Source: Methanobacterium spitsbergense
GTDB taxonomy: Archaea; Methanobacteriota; Methanobacteria; Methanobacteriales; Methanobacteriaceae
Assembly: GCF_019931065.1 (NCBI RefSeq)
Contig: NZ_JAIOUQ010000013.1
Coordinates: 148,563 to 212,562, forward strand
Direction: 5' to 3'
DNA: 64,000 nucleotides
The notes under the pieces are model-generated. The model worked only from the letters and a program-made list of their open reading frames with translations. It was not told the DNA's origin and did no database searches. Below are positions 1 to 9,750 of this stretch, one piece after another (position 1 is the stretch's first letter; the number at the start of each line of letters is the position of its first letter). Made by a program: the position numbers and the translations under genes.

Positions 1-176
1 GGATTATTTAATATAAATTAGTGTTTTGATTTTATAGGGACATCACATTCTATAATTTTTTGTCAAATTAATTATTTAATCAAAGTTAAGACATATAATA
101 ACCCAATTCATAGACTAAGATGTCAATATTAAAAAGTGATAAAATTTATTATATTCAATAAGAAGGGGATCAATAC

Positions 177-332
177 ATGAATCAATTTGAACTATTTATT
201 ATTCTAGATAAAGCTAAAACTGTACCCCTAGAGAAAGCGGAAATACAAGAATTAAGTCAAACATCTGAAATACAGGAAATAATGAATCAACTAGGTTTAG
301 TACCAGGACCTGTTGATATTGTGAGACTGTAA
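177..332 (+). CDS. Small hypothetical protein, possibly frameshifted
   Basis: A 51-codon ORF starts at ATG 177, six bases after a good Shine-Dalgarno stretch (AGAAGGGGAT, 161-170). The product has no recognised family; it has a hydrophobic start (FELFIILDKAK) and an acidic helical middle. After the TAA at 330-332, another frame stays open from about 317 to the TAG at 368-370 and encodes a convincing helix (ETVKSIIEDLKKHYE). The gene may therefore be a frameshifted or sequence-error version of a protein of about 63 residues. I cannot assign a function. Confidence 0.45.
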   Translation: MNQFELFIILDKAKTVPLEKAEIQELSQTSEIQEIMNQLGLVPGPVDIVRL

Positions 333-496
333 AATCAATAATTGAAGATCTTAAGAAACATTATGAATAGGGGAGTAATGTTGAAAGGATAATAAATTCA
401 ATATAATTATTGGAAATTAACTTGAATAAAATAATAACCTAAAGTTAAAAAAAATAACTATTAGTCAATATTCTAAACAGAGATGGAGAAAATAGA

Positions 497-679
497 ATGG
501 CCATTTATTATGGAACTAGTATAGTAATTATAATTGAAAATTTAGAAGGCGACGATGTAAAGGTTCAACATGAAAATGTAATCGAAGAAGTCCCTATTAT
601 TGAACTGGAAGCTGACGGTGGAATTGAAGAGATACGAGATGCGATTAGAAATTTACAATGGACAAAAATAGATGAATAA
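497..679 (+). CDS. Small acidic hypothetical protein
   Basis: A 60-residue ORF begins at ATG 497, eight bases after a GATGGAG ribosome-binding site (483-489). The protein is acidic and rich in Ile, Glu and Asp, with no signal peptide, membrane segment or Cys. It begins with a short beta-like stretch (MAIYYGTSIVIIIE) and ends in a probable helix (IEEIRDAIRNLQW). It lies downstream of the small ORF at 177 and upstream of metG on the same strand, separated from metG by more than 300 bases that hold the metG promoter. I do not recognise the family. The ribosome-binding site and coherent composition are the only support. Confidence 0.5.
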   Translation: MAIYYGTSIVIIIENLEGDDVKVQHENVIEEVPIIELEADGGIEEIRDAIRNLQWTKIDE

Positions 680-938
680 TTGATGAAATAATTATTAAAA
701 AAAATGATTTGAAAAAGAATTACTCATAACTATTAGTAGCCTAGATTGTTCTTATATTAAATTAATTCCATACTTTGTATAGAATTATTTAAGAAATTAT
801 AAATATTTTTTATGAATAGAAAAATATCCATGTTCACAAACTCAAATATTTTATATAGGGAATATTATAAACCATTTATTGTATATATCACATCTATTAT
901 AGAGTCTAATTCATAGAGTAGATTTTTAATTTAAATTT

Positions 939-968
939 TAACTTTAAAGTTAGATAACCTTATATATC
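939..968 (+). promoter_or_regulatory. metG promoter with adjacent 14-bp palindrome
   Basis: A TATA-like box (CCTTATATATCC, 958-968) lies about 45 bases before the metG TTG start. A perfect 14-bp palindrome, TAACTTTAAAGTTA (939-952), sits directly upstream of it, where an operator or BRE-overlapping site would lie. The 680-938 stretch is otherwise AT-rich with no gene seen. Confidence 0.4.
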
Positions 969-1012
969 CAACTTTTAATTCATATAAGTCTTTAAAATAA
1001 GGAGGAATAAGA

Positions 1013-2989
1013 TTGAGTAAGGTATTTATCACATCTGCACTTCCATATGCAAATGGTCCATGTCACTTAGGGCATCTGAGATCAACATACATACCTGCAG
1101 ATATATATGCAAGGTACAATAGGATGAAAGGAAGGGACGTGCTCTTCGTATGTGCAACAGATGAGCATGGAACACCCATAGCAGTCAGAGCAGAGCAAGA
1201 AGGAAAGCAGCCTATAGAAGTTGCAGGTAGATACTATGAGATGATAAAAAAGGATCTTGATGCTTGTAGTATATCACTGGATAACTTCTCAAGAACAACA
1301 GATCCAAAACATTATGAAATATCACAGAACTTCTTTTTAAAACTCTATGAAAAGGGTTATATCTATGAAAAAATTATTAAACAACCTTACTGTAAAGAAT
1401 GTGCGAGATTCCTCCCTGACAGATATGTGGAAGGTAAATGTCCAAATTGTGGTGGTGAAGCAAGGGGAGATCATTGCGAAACATGTGGAAGACATCTGGA
1501 ACCAACACAGGTAATTGAACCAACATGTCTTATCTGTAAATCAACACCAGAGATTCGTGAATCCAAACAATATTTCTTTGAACTAAGTAAATTCCAAGAT
1601 GAACTCAATGAATGGATCCAATCTAATGACCAGCTTCCACCAAACGTTAAAAATTATGCTCTTCAATGGTTGAAAGAAGGGCTAAAGGACTGGATACTCA
1701 CAAGAGATATGGAATGGGGAATACCTGTACCTCTTGAAGATGCTGAGGGTAAAATTATATATGTATGGGGAGAAGCATTCCTTGGATATATATCATCGGC
1801 TGCTCAATGGTCGGAAAAAACTGGTAAACCTTGGGAAGATTACTGGAATGACAAAGCCGTCCATTTCATTGGTAAAGATATAATTTACCATCACAGCATA
1901 TTTTGGCCCGCACTTTTAATGGCCTACGGATGTAAACTTCCATATACCATAATTGCAGGGGAATATCTGTCCCTTGAAGGTATGAAGATGTCAACAAGTA
2001 AAAACTGGGTAATATGGGCATCCGATTTTCTTGAAACATTCGATTCAGATACACTCAGATATTATTTAATTGCCAATGCACCGCTAACACGTGATACAGA
2101 CTTCTCATGGGAAGACTTCCAGAGAAGGGTTAATGATGAACTGGCAGATGTGCTTGGAAACTTCCTTCACAGAACATTCACATTCACTACACGCTTTTTT
2201 GATGGAAAAATACCAGAACCATCAGATTTTGATGAATATGATAAAGAATTTGAATCCAAGATAAAGGCCCTTCCAGAAATTGTTGGGAATTACATTGAAA
2301 AATTCAAATTCAGGGAAGGTTTAATAGAAATTACTAAACTTGCCAAATATGGAAACAAATATTTCAACGATAAAGAACCTTGGAAAACTGTCAAAACAGA
2401 TAAAAAAACAGCTGGAAACTGTTTATATCTTTCAAATCAGCTTGCAAAAACCATGGCAGTTACACTTATTCCATACATGCCCGTTAAGACACTGGAAATA
2501 TTCAAAACATTAAATATGAACAGTGATATTAACTGGGATAATGCCGCAGATTTTATCCCCTCCGGTCATGAATTAGGTGAAGCTAATCCCATCTTCTTAA
2601 AGGTCGAAGATGATGTTATTAAAAATGAAAAACAAGAACTTTACAAAAATTTAAAGGATGTTGAAACTATGAAGGATGAAATTTCTATTGATGATTTTGC
2701 AGCTATGGATCTAAGGGTTGGAAAGGTTGTAGGTGCAGAGAATGTAAAAAAATCAGATAATCTCTTAAAACTCATGGTAGATATTGGTGAAAAGCAGCTA
2801 CAAGTTGTTGCAGGTGTTGCAAAGAAATACTCACCAGAAGAAGTTTTAAACAGAACTGTTATTGTACTGGTCAATCTACCGCCTGCAAAACTTTTTGGAA
2901 TAAAATCTGAAGGTATGCTACTTGCAACCGACAACAACATGAGTCTTTTAACTGTTGAAGATGCTGACATCGGTGAAAAAATAAAATGA
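1013..2989 (+). CDS. metG: Methionyl-tRNA synthetase
   Basis: This cytoplasmic class I synthetase charges tRNA-Met with methionine. The 658-residue protein has the HIGH-type motif HLGH at residues 18-21 and KMSTS at 325-329. A zinc-knuckle insert carries Cys pairs near 127-130, 143-146, 155-158 and 171-174. A C-terminal EMAP/Trbp111-like tRNA-binding domain follows (about 559-658; [13 protein letters not shown]). The length fits synthetases carrying this extra domain. The start is TTG at 1013, eight bases after GGAGG (1001-1005); no nearby ATG fits. The stop overlaps the next gene by ATGA, so the two are probably translated together. Confidence 0.97.
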   Translation: MSKVFITSALPYANGPCHLGHLRSTYIPADIYARYNRMKGRDVLFVCATDEHGTPIAVRAEQEGKQPIEVAGRYYEMIKKDLDACSISLDNFSRTTDPKHYEISQNFFLKLYEKGYIYEKIIKQPYCKECARFLPDRYVEGKCPNCGGEARGDHCETCGRHLEPTQVIEPTCLICKSTPEIRESKQYFFELSKFQDELNEWIQSNDQLPPNVKNYALQWLKEGLKDWILTRDMEWGIPVPLEDAEGKIIYVWGEAFLGYISSAAQWSEKTGKPWEDYWNDKAVHFIGKDIIYHHSIFWPALLMAYGCKLPYTIIAGEYLSLEGMKMSTSKNWVIWASDFLETFDSDTLRYYLIANAPLTRDTDFSWEDFQRRVNDELADVLGNFLHRTFTFTTRFFDGKIPEPSDFDEYDKEFESKIKALPEIVGNYIEKFKFREGLIEITKLAKYGNKYFNDKEPWKTVKTDKKTAGNCLYLSNQLAKTMAVTLIPYMPVKTLEIFKTLNMNSDINWDNAADFIPSGHELGEANPIFLKVEDDVIKNEKQELYKNLKDVETMKDEISIDDFAAMDLRVGKVVGAENVKKSDNLLKLMVDIGEKQLQVVAGVAKKYSPEEVLNRTVIVLVNLPPAKLFGIKSEGMLLATDNNMSLLTVEDADIGEKIK

Positions 2990-4557
2990 ATGAATCTGTT
3001 TTAATTGCCAATGCCGAAAGATTCCTTGACGGAATAAGACACAACTGGGTTAAAGCCGAAGAAATCAGTGATTTTAAAAGTTTCATAAAGATATACCAAT
3101 ATCTTAAAAAAAATCTTGAAGATCTCTTGGAATTAAGAGACACAATGGAGATTAAAGGATATAAAACACCTTACAGATCTCTTATGAAGTACGGGCGCAC
3201 ACCCAAGTCAGAGATGAAAGTCGAAGATATCTATGATGTGAACAAACACACCCAGTACTTTAGAATGAATGCTGCAGCCAAAAAAAATATTTTAGACAGG
3301 GTAAAATCTGCAATTGCCTCCCATAAAATAGCTATAGGTCATCTGGAAGAATATGCAAACTTGAGTTGTAATGCATGCAGTAGTAAATTCACAGGGCATG
3401 AACTCGCAAATTTCTTAGATGGAAGCTGCAGCTGTGGTTCAAGTGAAATTCAGCTTGAAATAAATCACCAGGGAGTTCACAGACTGGAAATAATTAAATA
3501 TCTCCCATTATCTGGAGAATACATGGTAAAAATGTCTGAATTATCTCCAATGGGAAGGGATGCATTTAGAAAGATAGTGAGAATTCTTAAACATGAAAAG
3601 AGGGGAATTGTAAAAACACTATCATTAGTTGTCAAGGTTTTTGAAGATGGCAGATGGGTTAGAAAAAGAGTTAACATCGATGCCAAGGATCAAATGAATT
3701 ATGAACGTGAAATACGTCGAGAATATGGTTCAAATGCCCGTATAGAATTTATGCAGTTTCATCGTAAAAAACCATCCATAATAAATGATAAACATGTGCA
3801 AACTGCACTATCAATTGGATATGTCAAACTAGCAGAAAAAAGAGCAAGAGACGTTTTCAAACTTATTCTTGATAATAACATTAAAAATAAGGATAAACTT
3901 CAAACATATGATGAAATACATGTAAATGCTAAAAAAATGGCAACTAAAATGGTTGAAGACGTTGGGGATTTGGAACATATAAAAAATGAATTGGTACAGG
4001 AAAACCTTATTAAAGAAGGACTTGTGAATAAGAGGGGAACCTACGATAAAGAACTTGAACATGACCTAAAATCACGGAAAAACCTAGAAAAAAACCTTTT
4101 TGTTGAAGTACCACGTGTTATGATTTTATGGGACATATTGAAATGTTATCTTTCAACAAGCTATGATCGAAGGAGTAAATATTCTGGACCATTCCCTAAT
4201 CTGCGCCCAAACCTTGACAGCAACCAGATCAGGGCATTTGAAGATTTTGACCAAGATGTTGTAAATATATTAAAAAAATTCATGCATGAAAACATAGAAT
4301 ATATGCCGAACATTAAAAATTTACTCTCAAAGAAATTTGAAATGGAAAATAAAATGAAAGGACTACATGTTAAGACTAATTCTAATGCTGCAGGTGCGGT
4401 TCTTCTAAACACAACAGGTAAACTTCCAATCGAAGTAGCTGCGCATGTTTTCTGTGTTGATCCAGAAGTTGTTAGGGTAGAAAGGAATAAATTTGAAACC
4501 TTTGGAAAACCCCAGACTAAGAAAGCAAAGCAATTCCTTGAAATGATAAAGGGATAA
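2986..4557 (+). CDS. DUF530 family protein
   Basis: This 523-residue soluble protein resembles DUF530, a family of euryarchaeal proteins of unknown function that I recall being encoded beside metG in Methanobacteriales. A zinc-ribbon-like segment is visible: C128-x2-C131, then CSC near 148-150 (CNAC...GSCSCGS). The central part is rich in basic residues ([22 protein letters not shown]). The C-terminus looks like a small helical domain ([20 protein letters not shown]). The ATG at 2986 overlaps the metG stop by four bases. The context suggests a role near translation or RNA, but that is inference only. Confidence 0.8.
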   Translation: MNESVLIANAERFLDGIRHNWVKAEEISDFKSFIKIYQYLKKNLEDLLELRDTMEIKGYKTPYRSLMKYGRTPKSEMKVEDIYDVNKHTQYFRMNAAAKKNILDRVKSAIASHKIAIGHLEEYANLSCNACSSKFTGHELANFLDGSCSCGSSEIQLEINHQGVHRLEIIKYLPLSGEYMVKMSELSPMGRDAFRKIVRILKHEKRGIVKTLSLVVKVFEDGRWVRKRVNIDAKDQMNYEREIRREYGSNARIEFMQFHRKKPSIINDKHVQTALSIGYVKLAEKRARDVFKLILDNNIKNKDKLQTYDEIHVNAKKMATKMVEDVGDLEHIKNELVQENLIKEGLVNKRGTYDKELEHDLKSRKNLEKNLFVEVPRVMILWDILKCYLSTSYDRRSKYSGPFPNLRPNLDSNQIRAFEDFDQDVVNILKKFMHENIEYMPNIKNLLSKKFEMENKMKGLHVKTNSNAAGAVLLNTTGKLPIEVAAHVFCVDPEVVRVERNKFETFGKPQTKKAKQFLEMIKG

Positions 4558-4573
4558 AAGGGGTTGAATTTTT

Positions 4574-5032
4574 TTGGCCGAAGAAATACACATTAACGAA
4601 CAACTATCTTCACGTAAGATCATGGAAGTCTTGGATAGTAACCCTGATCTTGTAAAGATAACATGTCCTGTTAGTATTTACAACAGAATATCAAAGAAGT
4701 ACATGAAAGCACTGCATGAACTTGGTGTTAAAGTTGAACCCGTTCATAGAAGGGGCAGACCCAAGAAATATGATTCCAACGATGCAACCAGAATCCAAAA
4801 CATGCTGGATAATGGTGAAAGTCCCAAAGACATAGCAAAAAAGCTGAACCTCCCTGTTAAAACAATCTATTATCTTAAAAATTCTAGCCTTAAAAGAGGT
4901 AGAAAAGTTAAATATACTCCAGAAAAAGCTAAAGAAGTAAAAAGATTATATAGTAAAGGAATTCCTGCCAAAAAAATATCAGAAAATCTTAAAATACCAT
5001 TAAGAACTGTTTATTTATTAATTAAACGTTAA
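4574..5032 (+). CDS. DNA-binding protein with duplicated RGR/HTH units
   Basis: This 152-residue basic protein is likely a DNA-binding regulator or structural protein. After an N-terminal domain (1-57) it contains two similar units, each with an AT-hook-like basic patch followed by a helix-turn-helix of the resolvase/Hin type. Unit 1 has RRGRPKK (59-65) and the HTH SPKDIAKKLNLPVKTIYYLK (83-102). Unit 2 has KRGRKVKYT (107-115) and the HTH PAKKISENLKIPLRTVYLLI (131-150). The start is TTG 4574, preceded by an AAAAGGGG stretch (4557-4563). It lies 16 bases after the DUF530 gene, so it probably belongs to the metG operon, and a T9 run follows its stop. Its target is unknown. Confidence 0.75.
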   Translation: MAEEIHINEQLSSRKIMEVLDSNPDLVKITCPVSIYNRISKKYMKALHELGVKVEPVHRRGRPKKYDSNDATRIQNMLDNGESPKDIAKKLNLPVKTIYYLKNSSLKRGRKVKYTPEKAKEVKRLYSKGIPAKKISENLKIPLRTVYLLIKR

Positions 5033-5041
5033 TTTTTTTTT
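5033..5041 (+). terminator. Oligo-T terminator after metG operon
   Basis: A run of nine T directly after the TAA of the DNA-binding protein gene matches the oligo-T type of archaeal terminator. It also separates this operon from the convergent TPR gene. Confidence 0.5.
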
Positions 5042-5070
5042 AACTTTAATTTTATTACAAAATCCCAATT

Positions 5071-6006
5071 TTAATCTTCGTATATGGCATTCATCAACCT
5101 AATGGCAATATTTTCCCCTAGAAGATCTTTGGAATCTCTAAATAATTTAATGGACTTTCTAAAGTTAGAATTCACCATATCCATATCGTCGGTCATGTAG
5201 TATGCTGTTCCAATTAAAAGCCTTGCTGCTGCCTCTCCAGCTTCATCATCAATTTCTTGGAAATATTCTTGTGATTTCTTAAAATAGTTAAGTGCAGCAT
5301 TGGTTTTAGATTCTTTAAGTGAAACATTGCCCATTATAAGTAATAGAGTTGCCTTTCCACTGGTATCACCTATCTCACTGGACATTTCATATGCATTTTT
5401 AAGTTCTTTCATTGGATCTTCAGATTTTAAATATGAACTATAGGAGTCTGCACCTTTCAACATTCCAATGACTTCTTTCACATTATCACTGATTTTGTTG
5501 TAGTCTGATGAGGGCATCTCATCACCCGGGACAGTTGAAGGTGTTTCAATACTAGGCTCTTGAATATTATATCTTGTCTCATTTATCCCAGCCGTTTTCA
5601 AGACTTCTAAATCTTTGATCTTATCTTTTACTTCTTCATTATTATCCGAATTAATTTCAGAGTATAGTTGATATGCATCCCTGTAATTTTCCAAAGCCTT
5701 AGGAATTTTTTTATTGTATCTATTGATATCTCCCATAATATCTAGAACAAGGGCTTGTTTTCCAACATCTTCCAATTCATCATACATTTCAAGTGCTTTT
5801 TTAAGATGCTTCATTGATTCCTTAATATTTTCATCCTCGAAATAGATGGTTGCAATATTTATCAATATTTCAGCTTCAGCATCTTTGTATTCATTTAAAA
5901 TTTCAATGTAATCTTCAATAGTATATTTAGGTTCTGTTTTTTCTTCTTTGGAATTTCCGCCAGAAAACCTATCAAAAACACCTGTTAAGAGAAGCATTTG
6001 TTTCAT
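5071..6006 (-). CDS. TPR-repeat protein, last gene of Roadblock/KaiC operon
   Basis: This 311-residue soluble protein is built of tetratricopeptide-like helical hairpins in two blocks. The first is near 30-140 (AEAEILINIATIYFEDENIK; KALENYRDAYQLYSEI). The second is near 200-305 (GKATLLLIMGNVSLKESKTN; AARLLIGTAYYMTDD). A low-complexity Pro/Ser/Thr linker joins them. Such proteins act as scaffolds. I chose ATG 6006 because GGAG lies correctly spaced before it; an upstream ATG at 6033 would add nine residues. The gene is on the same strand as the upstream KaiC-like genes with about 100 bases between, so it could be co-transcribed and may serve that system. That link is inference. Confidence 0.75.
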   Translation of the reverse strand: MKQMLLLTGVFDRFSGGNSKEEKTEPKYTIEDYIEILNEYKDAEAEILINIATIYFEDENIKESMKHLKKALEMYDELEDVGKQALVLDIMGDINRYNKKIPKALENYRDAYQLYSEINSDNNEEVKDKIKDLEVLKTAGINETRYNIQEPSIETPSTVPGDEMPSSDYNKISDNVKEVIGMLKGADSYSSYLKSEDPMKELKNAYEMSSEIGDTSGKATLLLIMGNVSLKESKTNAALNYFKKSQEYFQEIDDEAGEAAARLLIGTAYYMTDDMDMVNSNFRKSIKLFRDSKDLLGENIAIRLMNAIYED

Positions 6007-6112
6007 ATTTTTTTCTCCAAGTATTTGTATCAAATTTTTTATTTACATACAATTTTAAATATTCATTGAGATTATTTACCGAATATTAACCTGCCATTTT
6101 TCATTTAATTCT

Positions 6113-6841
6113 TTAAGATGGGGTTTTCCTGTTAATTACTATGCCTTTGTCTGTGATTGTATAGGTTGATTCAAATTTATCGATTAAATTTTCTTGATTA
6201 TGGGTTTCAATTGAAATAGAATCTCCATCTAATCTTATTGTATTATCAAAAAGTGATAAAAGTTTTTTTTCAGTTTCTGGATCTGCCGCACTTTCTGTAT
6301 AGGCTATGAGTCCTGTTCCTCCAGCTTCACTGATACGTCTAAGGTAGGCATTTATAACCCTTATAACCATCTGATCAGGGTTGAATGCAAGCATTGTGTT
6401 AAGAGAGTCAAGTATAGATCTGAAGTTTTCAGATTTTTTGTAAACAAATCTAGATCCTATACCAACTTTAACCATAATATCTGCAGGGTTACCAACAGAT
6501 GAAGATTTTATATTGTTGGTATTTTCTAACTTTGCACCCGATAGCTGTGAAATACCATCAATAATATATATGGTCTGGTTTTGGATATAACTCTGGATAT
6601 ACCACTCAAAATCCATCATATTTGATTTCATTTGTTTTAACCCCTGATCTAATGTCAAATAAATACAAGCTTCTCCATTTAATAGCCCATGATATGCAAA
6701 TTGGTTGCAAAATATTGATTTACCAGTTTTAGGAGGACCATATACTAAAGTTGTTGATCTCTCAGGAATTCCCCCAATACTACTTTTTGATACTGTTAGT
6801 TTATCAAATCCGGGAATACCTGATTCAATGGTTGGAATCAT
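6113..6841 (-). CDS. KaiC-like RecA-fold ATPase (paralogue 2)
   Basis: This is a single-domain KaiC/RadA-type P-loop ATPase of about 242 residues. It has a Walker A (GPPKTGKS, residues 35-42 from ATG 6841) and a Walker-B-like strand (TIYIIDGIS, near 90-98). The opening MIPTIESGIPGFDKL is typical of archaeal KaiC-like proteins. A GTG at 6850 could add three residues, but ATG 6841 aligns exactly with the start of the neighbouring paralogue. The long-range similarity to the gene at 6893-7594 (IESGIPGFD, NPTD/NPADIMVKVG, FRSxLDS) shows a tandem duplication. No KaiB or histidine kinase is nearby. It probably acts in signalling with the GTPase and Roadblock proteins upstream. Confidence 0.85.
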   Translation of the reverse strand: MIPTIESGIPGFDKLTVSKSSIGGIPERSTTLVYGPPKTGKSIFCNQFAYHGLLNGEACIYLTLDQGLKQMKSNMMDFEWYIQSYIQNQTIYIIDGISQLSGAKLENTNNIKSSSVGNPADIMVKVGIGSRFVYKKSENFRSILDSLNTMLAFNPDQMVIRVINAYLRRISEAGGTGLIAYTESAADPETEKKLLSLFDNTIRLDGDSISIETHNQENLIDKFESTYTITDKGIVINRKTPS

Positions 6842-6892
6842 AAAACTCACTTTCCATTAATTTTAGAGGGGAATCTTAATAATACTATAATG

Positions 6893-7594
6893 TCATAACA
6901 CAATTCCTTTTTCAGTTATTTTGTAGGGTGAAATTCTCTTTCCAACTCCTTTCATAGCCTCAACAGTTAACTCATCGTAATCTAATCTTATTATATTGTC
7001 TACAATGGATTTGAGCATAGTTTCAACTATCCTGTCCGCTGAATCTTCGGTGTATGTGATTATGGAAGTTCCACCTGCTTCGTAGATCCTCATTAAATAT
7101 GCTTTTAATACGCGTATTATCAGTTTATTATCGTTGTATGCTAGGAGTGTTGTTGATGAATCTAGTACAGACCTGAATCTTGGATTATTTTTATAGACAA
7201 AATGTATACCAGAACCAACCTTGACCATGATATCGGTTGGATTGTTGATGTAAGAAGGTATAATTGATTTAGATCTTCTTTGATTTTCATTTGAAATCTC
7301 CGATATTGTATCGATTATGTAAAAGCTTTCATCATTAAGATATTTTTCAACAGGCAACTGGAAATCATTCATATTGATTTCTAATTGTTTAGCACCTTGA
7401 TCTGTTGTAATATAAAGACAAGGTTCTCCATTTAAAAGTCCTTTGTATGTGAATTGATTGGTGAAAATTGTTTTCCCAGTCTTTGCAGGTCCATAAATTA
7501 AAGTAGCGGTATTCTCGGGGATTCCTCCTATTCCATTTTCAGATTTGGTTAACTCATCAAATCCAGGAATTCCAGATTCTATAAAGGGGATCAT
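6893..7594 (-). CDS. KaiC-like RecA-fold ATPase (paralogue 1)
   Basis: This 233-residue single-domain KaiC-like ATPase has Walker A GPAKTGKT (near 34-41) and a Walker-B-like strand (SFYIIDTIS). It is a close paralogue of the gene at 6113-6841: both share the start MIPxIESGIPGFDxL and a conserved middle segment (PTDIMVKVG, FRSVLDSS). The ATG at 7594 lies two bases after the stop of the upstream fusion gene, with GGTG as its ribosome-binding site inside that gene's end, so translation is probably coupled. Single-domain KaiC-like proteins often work as ATP-dependent switches; the partner here is probably the operon's GTPase module, by inference. Confidence 0.87.
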   Translation of the reverse strand: MIPFIESGIPGFDELTKSENGIGGIPENTATLIYGPAKTGKTIFTNQFTYKGLLNGEPCLYITTDQGAKQLEINMNDFQLPVEKYLNDESFYIIDTISEISNENQRRSKSIIPSYINNPTDIMVKVGSGIHFVYKNNPRFRSVLDSSTTLLAYNDNKLIIRVLKAYLMRIYEAGGTSIITYTEDSADRIVETMLKSIVDNIIRLDYDELTVEAMKGVGKRISPYKITEKGIVL

Positions 7595-7596
7595 TC

Positions 7597-8772
7597 TTAT
7601 TCACCATATAATATTTTTAATAGTGTATCAAGCGCTTCTTCAACACCTGTGTTTTCAGTTACAACGGTGGGAATTATAGGAATGCTATTATCAAGTTTCA
7701 TTCTTTCTCTAATTTGTTCAGGGGTTAGAGCACCGGGTAAATCCTGTTTATTTGCTACAATAATTTTAGGGATTGCCTCTGCTTGGGTTTTATTTATCAT
7801 TTCCTTTGCCCTTGCAAATGTTTGAGGTGCACTGGAATCTATTAATATAAATGCTCCAACAGCTTCTTTGGCCAGAATATCAAGCATAAGGTCAAAACGT
7901 TCCTGTCCTGGAGTTCCAAATATATCTGCTATGAATCCATCGTGATCAACGTGTCCAATATCCATAGCAATTGTAGTTGAAAACTTTTCTAAAGCCATTT
8001 TATCAACAGAAACAGATTCTATTGATATAGATTTTACAAAACTTGATTTTCCAGAGTTGTATGGTCCTGTGACAAGTATCTTGGGAATATATATTTTCAC
8101 ACCACCGGGTTGAAGTACAAAAAAGAGTACCATGTTCTTTTGGGGTTCAGTCCAAGATGCACTAGTAACCATAAAGCCCTGGCCAATAATTACACGTTCT
8201 TCTATACTTGTTAAACTAACTGTACAGTCAACAGAATTGGTTAATGTATTGATCAATTCGGATGGGTAATCCCATTTGGTAAAAATATACACTAAAATAG
8301 CTTTTTTTTCCTTGGCACGTTTGTTCCATCTGCCGATTATATTAATGACTTTGTCTTCATCAATATAATCAATTAACGTTGATAAATTATTTATAACTCC
8401 GACACCGTTGGGTATATCATCAATTGCTTTGAGTACCATTTCTTCTATCTGGGAAAATTCATCTATGGAATATTTACCCATGGGAGGGACTCCCATGAGT
8501 TTTGAACATCCATCAACAAAGAAAACTCTTTTTTCATCTAAGAATTTTTCAAGGTTCCATCCATACCTGTTGAATTCATATACTATATTCGATGGTTCAG
8601 TAACATTTGTACAAATAAAACCATTATATCCATCTTCAACTATCCCGTTTAAAATCTGGTAGCCAAATGCTTCACATTCAACCCCGGGTACTGCACAGAA
8701 AATAATAGATGATCCAACAGGGATTCCCCCTCCAATAAATGAATCCAGTTTAGGGATGTGTGTTTTTTTCAT
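7597..8772 (-). CDS. KaiC-like domain fused to Ras/Arf-like small GTPase
   Basis: This 391-residue fusion has two parts. Residues 1-225 are a KaiC-like RecA fold ([20 protein letters not shown]), but the Walker A position reads [12 protein letters not shown] and lacks the GK[ST] needed to bind nucleotide. Residues 228-391 are a small GTPase with G1 GPYNSGKSS (236-244), a TT switch I (266-267), G3 D283-x2-G286 followed by TPGQERF, and G4 NKQD (341-344). The ATG at 8772 follows AAGGAG, which lies in the end of the Roadblock gene three bases away. The Roadblock neighbour recalls the MglA-MglB pair, in which a Roadblock protein acts as GTPase-activating partner; that pairing is inferred from context. 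Confidence 0.9.
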   Translation of the reverse strand: MKKTHIPKLDSFIGGGIPVGSSIIFCAVPGVECEAFGYQILNGIVEDGYNGFICTNVTEPSNIVYEFNRYGWNLEKFLDEKRVFFVDGCSKLMGVPPMGKYSIDEFSQIEEMVLKAIDDIPNGVGVINNLSTLIDYIDEDKVINIIGRWNKRAKEKKAILVYIFTKWDYPSELINTLTNSVDCTVSLTSIEERVIIGQGFMVTSASWTEPQKNMVLFFVLQPGGVKIYIPKILVTGPYNSGKSSFVKSISIESVSVDKMALEKFSTTIAMDIGHVDHDGFIADIFGTPGQERFDLMLDILAKEAVGAFILIDSSAPQTFARAKEMINKTQAEAIPKIIVANKQDLPGALTPEQIRERMKLDNSIPIIPTVVTENTGVEEALDTLLKILYGE

Positions 8773-8775
8773 AGT

Positions 8776-9153
8776 TCACATCTCCTTAAGAATTTCATCA
8801 ACTTGTGCAGCCCTGTTTTCCATTTCAAAAAATATCAGTCCAATCTGGGCCTCAGGATCTGTTAGAACTGTAAGTATAGCTTTCATACCTGCAGGGAGAA
8901 GAACAATAGTTCCCTTTTCTGTTTTAACTGATATTTGAGATACTGCCCCAGTTGTCATTTGTCCTGATGCTGCTTCGGCAGCTCCCATTATTGTGGAGCA
9001 AAGTGCAGAAAATATTCTGGCATCAACGTCTGGTGGTGTTATTGAATTTATTAAAAGACCTTCCTTAGAAACAATTCCACAGGCCTTTATCTGTCCCACC
9101 TTTATTAAACCTGCAAGCACATCATCCAGTTTTTCTTTTTTAGTTTTGCTCAT
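8776..9153 (-). CDS. Roadblock/LC7 domain protein (MglB-like)
   Basis: This 125-residue protein is one Roadblock/LC7 domain. It shows the helix-strand pattern of the family: [22 protein letters not shown] at the N-terminus, then [33 protein letters not shown], and a C-terminal helix ([13 protein letters not shown]). Such proteins dimerise and bind Ras-like GTPases. It is the first gene of the operon, with ATAGGGGAT before its ATG. The KaiC-GTPase fusion follows three bases after its stop, so this is its likely partner. There are no Cys or membrane segments. The family is clear; the exact role is inferred. Confidence 0.9.
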   Translation of the reverse strand: MSKTKKEKLDDVLAGLIKVGQIKACGIVSKEGLLINSITPPDVDARIFSALCSTIMGAAEAASGQMTTGAVSQISVKTEKGTIVLLPAGMKAILTVLTDPEAQIGLIFFEMENRAAQVDEILKEM

Positions 9154-9750
9154 TTAATCCCCTATCAACTTATTAAAAAATTCCTTTAATTTTTTAAATA
9201 AAACGATCCCCACAGCCCTTCTTTTTTAATTAAATTGAGAATTATTAATGAATGAGTCAAGATTTACCGTATTACTGAAGATCTGTATTTTCTTAACATT
9301 TTAAGGGATGGAATTGTATGTTATATGAGAATTATGGATAATGTATGTAAATATGGTGAAATAATGGATTGTATTCTGTAACTTTATTCAATATTTATCT
9401 TTTGTAAATGAAATAATTAAATGTTGTTATTTGCTCAAAAACCTAATAAAACATAATTAACACACCAATCTTTAAAAAATAAAATACTCTAATATAAAAT
9501 ATTATATATGGAAAGGAGAAACTATTAAAATCAATTTTGTTATTTTATATCCATCCCATTATTAATTGATATATTGGGGTGTCTTACATTTTTCGTATGG
9601 TTATTTATTTTAATTCGTTTACTGTTCCACATACAGTGATGTCTGTAATTATGAATGACTGAGATACTTTGTATGTAGTTTTTATAATTGGATTGATAAT
9701 GGGTAACCTGAATAGAATGTTAATCAATTTTTAAATATTATACATAGAAT
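9154..9750. other. 597-base gene-free stretch
   Basis: This AT-rich stretch lies between the Roadblock operon and the pilin-like genes. It probably holds the Roadblock operon promoter, since a TATA-like ATTTAAAAA on the minus strand lies about 50 bases before the start. I see no ORF with a ribosome-binding site, no RNA gene and no strong repeat. Confidence 0.4.
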
